NCBI GenBank assembly: GCA_021785095.1
Contig: JAJYGM010000711.1
Location: 1 to 13,197 of the forward strand
Length of the DNA stretch: 13,197 nt
Reading direction: 5' to 3'
Source of the DNA: Actinomycetes bacterium
Lineage (GTDB): Bacteria; Actinomycetota; Acidimicrobiia; Acidimicrobiales; Bog-793
The notes beneath the pieces were generated by a model. It did no database searches. It saw nothing but the letters and a program-made list of their open reading frames with translations, and was not told where the DNA came from. A program made the translations under genes and the position numbers. Shown here piece by piece: positions 12,768 through 13,197 of this stretch. Each line of letters starts with the position of its first letter. Positions within the stretch are counted from its first letter, which is position 1.

Positions 12768-13197
12768 CGGGTCCTCCTCGGACGGCGTGGACTGTTCGGA
12801 TTGTTCGGACTTGGACTGCTCGGATTGCTCGCCCCGGGCATCCGGGCGAGGGGCAGGAGGGAGGTGCTCTGCGTGGGCGCCTCGACTCCCTCGTGGAACC
12901 GGGCGACGGCCGTGCCGATCATCGAGGCGAGCGCGACGTGGTCGCGGTGGTTCTCGGCCGGCTCGCGCTCCCAGATGTCGAGGCCGATGGACGACGAGAT
13001 CGAGCCGTCTGCACCGTAGGAGGCAGTCCTCTGAAGAAACTGCCGCCGTGCGTCCACCCGCACGTGGTGCACGAGCTCGCTGTACCCGGACACCTCCACG
13101 TTGCCGGCGAACGTCGACGACTGCTGCAGCGTCGCCCAGTCGTCGTGCCTGATGGCGATGGAGAGACCGACCACGATCCCGGCGGGCGCCCAGCCGC
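12764..13197 (-). CDS. Divergent YbjQ-like domain protein with repeat-encoded tail (N-terminus cut by window edge)
   Basis: The frame is open from the right edge to a TGA at 12764; about 143 residues are visible. GWAPAGIVVGLSIAI aligns with the GFRPLGLVLGSSIYH motif of the next gene, GYSELVHHVRVDARRQFLQR with its helix, GADGSISSSIGLDIW with GADGIVGVRLEIEF, and ASMIGTAVARF with IAVGTAV, so this is a third, more diverged YbjQ-like domain. The missing part is probably small, or a further domain upstream. After the domain the last 30 or so residues are Asn/Pro/Ser-rich, then Arg-rich, and are written by a 9-bp repeat. A GTG inside the window (13174) could be read as a start but would cut the conserved motif, so a true start outside is preferred. 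Confidence 0.75.
   Translation of the reverse strand, partial: GWAPAGIVVGLSIAIRHDDWATLQQSSTFAGNVEVSGYSELVHHVRVDARRQFLQRTASYGADGSISSSIGLDIWEREPAENHRDHVALASMIGTAVARFHEGVEAPTQSTSLLPLARMPGASNPSSPSPNNPNSPRRPRRTR
12773..12779 (-). promoter_or_regulatory. Strong ribosome binding site inside the upstream gene's C-terminus
   Basis: GAGGAGG on the minus strand, 5 nt before ATG 12767, is the best ribosome site in the window. It is also coding sequence (an Arg pair) for the preceding YbjQ-like protein, whose TGA overlaps this ATG. This fixes the start of the tandem-YbjQ protein and indicates translational coupling. Confidence 0.8.
12789..12830. repeat. Tandem 9-bp / 18-bp repeat encoding an Asn-Pro-Ser tail
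   Basis: Two 18-bp copies, GGACTGTTCGGATTGTTC (12789-12806) and GGACTGCTCGGATTGCTC (12813-12830), differ at two bases and are joined by GGACTT. Each copy is itself two 9-bp halves of the form AYTGYTCGG, so the unit is 9 bp and keeps frame. On the minus strand it writes the NPS-rich end of the partial YbjQ-like protein. It is visibly poorer in GC than its surroundings. Confidence 0.8.

Noticed and set aside
1..13197. tRNA, rRNA, riboswitch or mobile element
   Set aside because: No cloverleaf with a CCA-type end, rRNA core sequence, transposase motif or flanking inverted repeats was found by reading both strands; small structured RNAs cannot be fully excluded by eye.

Overview
The window is strongly GC-rich DNA with G/C at most third codon positions, frequent GTG starts, very short intergenic gaps and several TANNNT boxes placed just ahead of start codons. 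That suggests a free-living actinobacterium. The gene set (sedolisin-type S53 peptidase, stand-alone crotonase-fold enzyme, MocR regulator, YbjQ-family operon) would fit Acidimicrobiia or a relative, but the lineage is inferred and no rRNA is present to fix it. I see no tRNA, rRNA, CRISPR array, insertion sequence or prophage gene; this looks like ordinary chromosome.

Layout. (1) Positions 1-4598 hold three minus-strand genes: an exported beta-helix protein cut by the left edge, a cyclopropane-fatty-acyl-phospholipid synthase, and a secreted S53 peptidase with pro-domain and C-terminal IPT/TIG domain. Two act at the cell surface or outside it and one modifies membrane lipids; a shared role in acid or envelope stress is possible but inferred. 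(2) Positions 4649-6742 hold a YcaQ-type interstrand-crosslink DNA glycosylase (plus) and a sirtuin deacetylase (minus) whose 3' ends overlap by 12 bp. (3) Positions 6772-8651 hold a crotonase-fold enzyme (plus), divergent from the sirtuin, and a ketopantoate-reductase family protein (minus). (4) Positions 8770-11372 hold a divergent pair: an FMN-binding NimA/PPOX-like protein followed by D-aminoacyl-tRNA deacylase on the minus strand, and a MocR (GntR plus aminotransferase-fold) regulator on the plus strand. The 44-bp gap between them carries overlapping dyads that look like the MocR operator. (5) Positions 11381-11505 are an unusual array of about a dozen degenerate 10-12 bp units filling the gap between two convergent genes. 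(6) Positions 11503-13197 hold a minus-strand operon: a YbjQ-like gene cut by the right edge, a gene with two tandem YbjQ domains, and a small protein of unknown function.

The most noteworthy items are the decamer array, the three-domain YbjQ operon with its uncharacterised third member, the repeat-encoded Asn/Pro/Ser tail, the MocR operator, the altered sirtuin motifs, and a recurring leaderless-type promoter geometry that also decides two gene starts.
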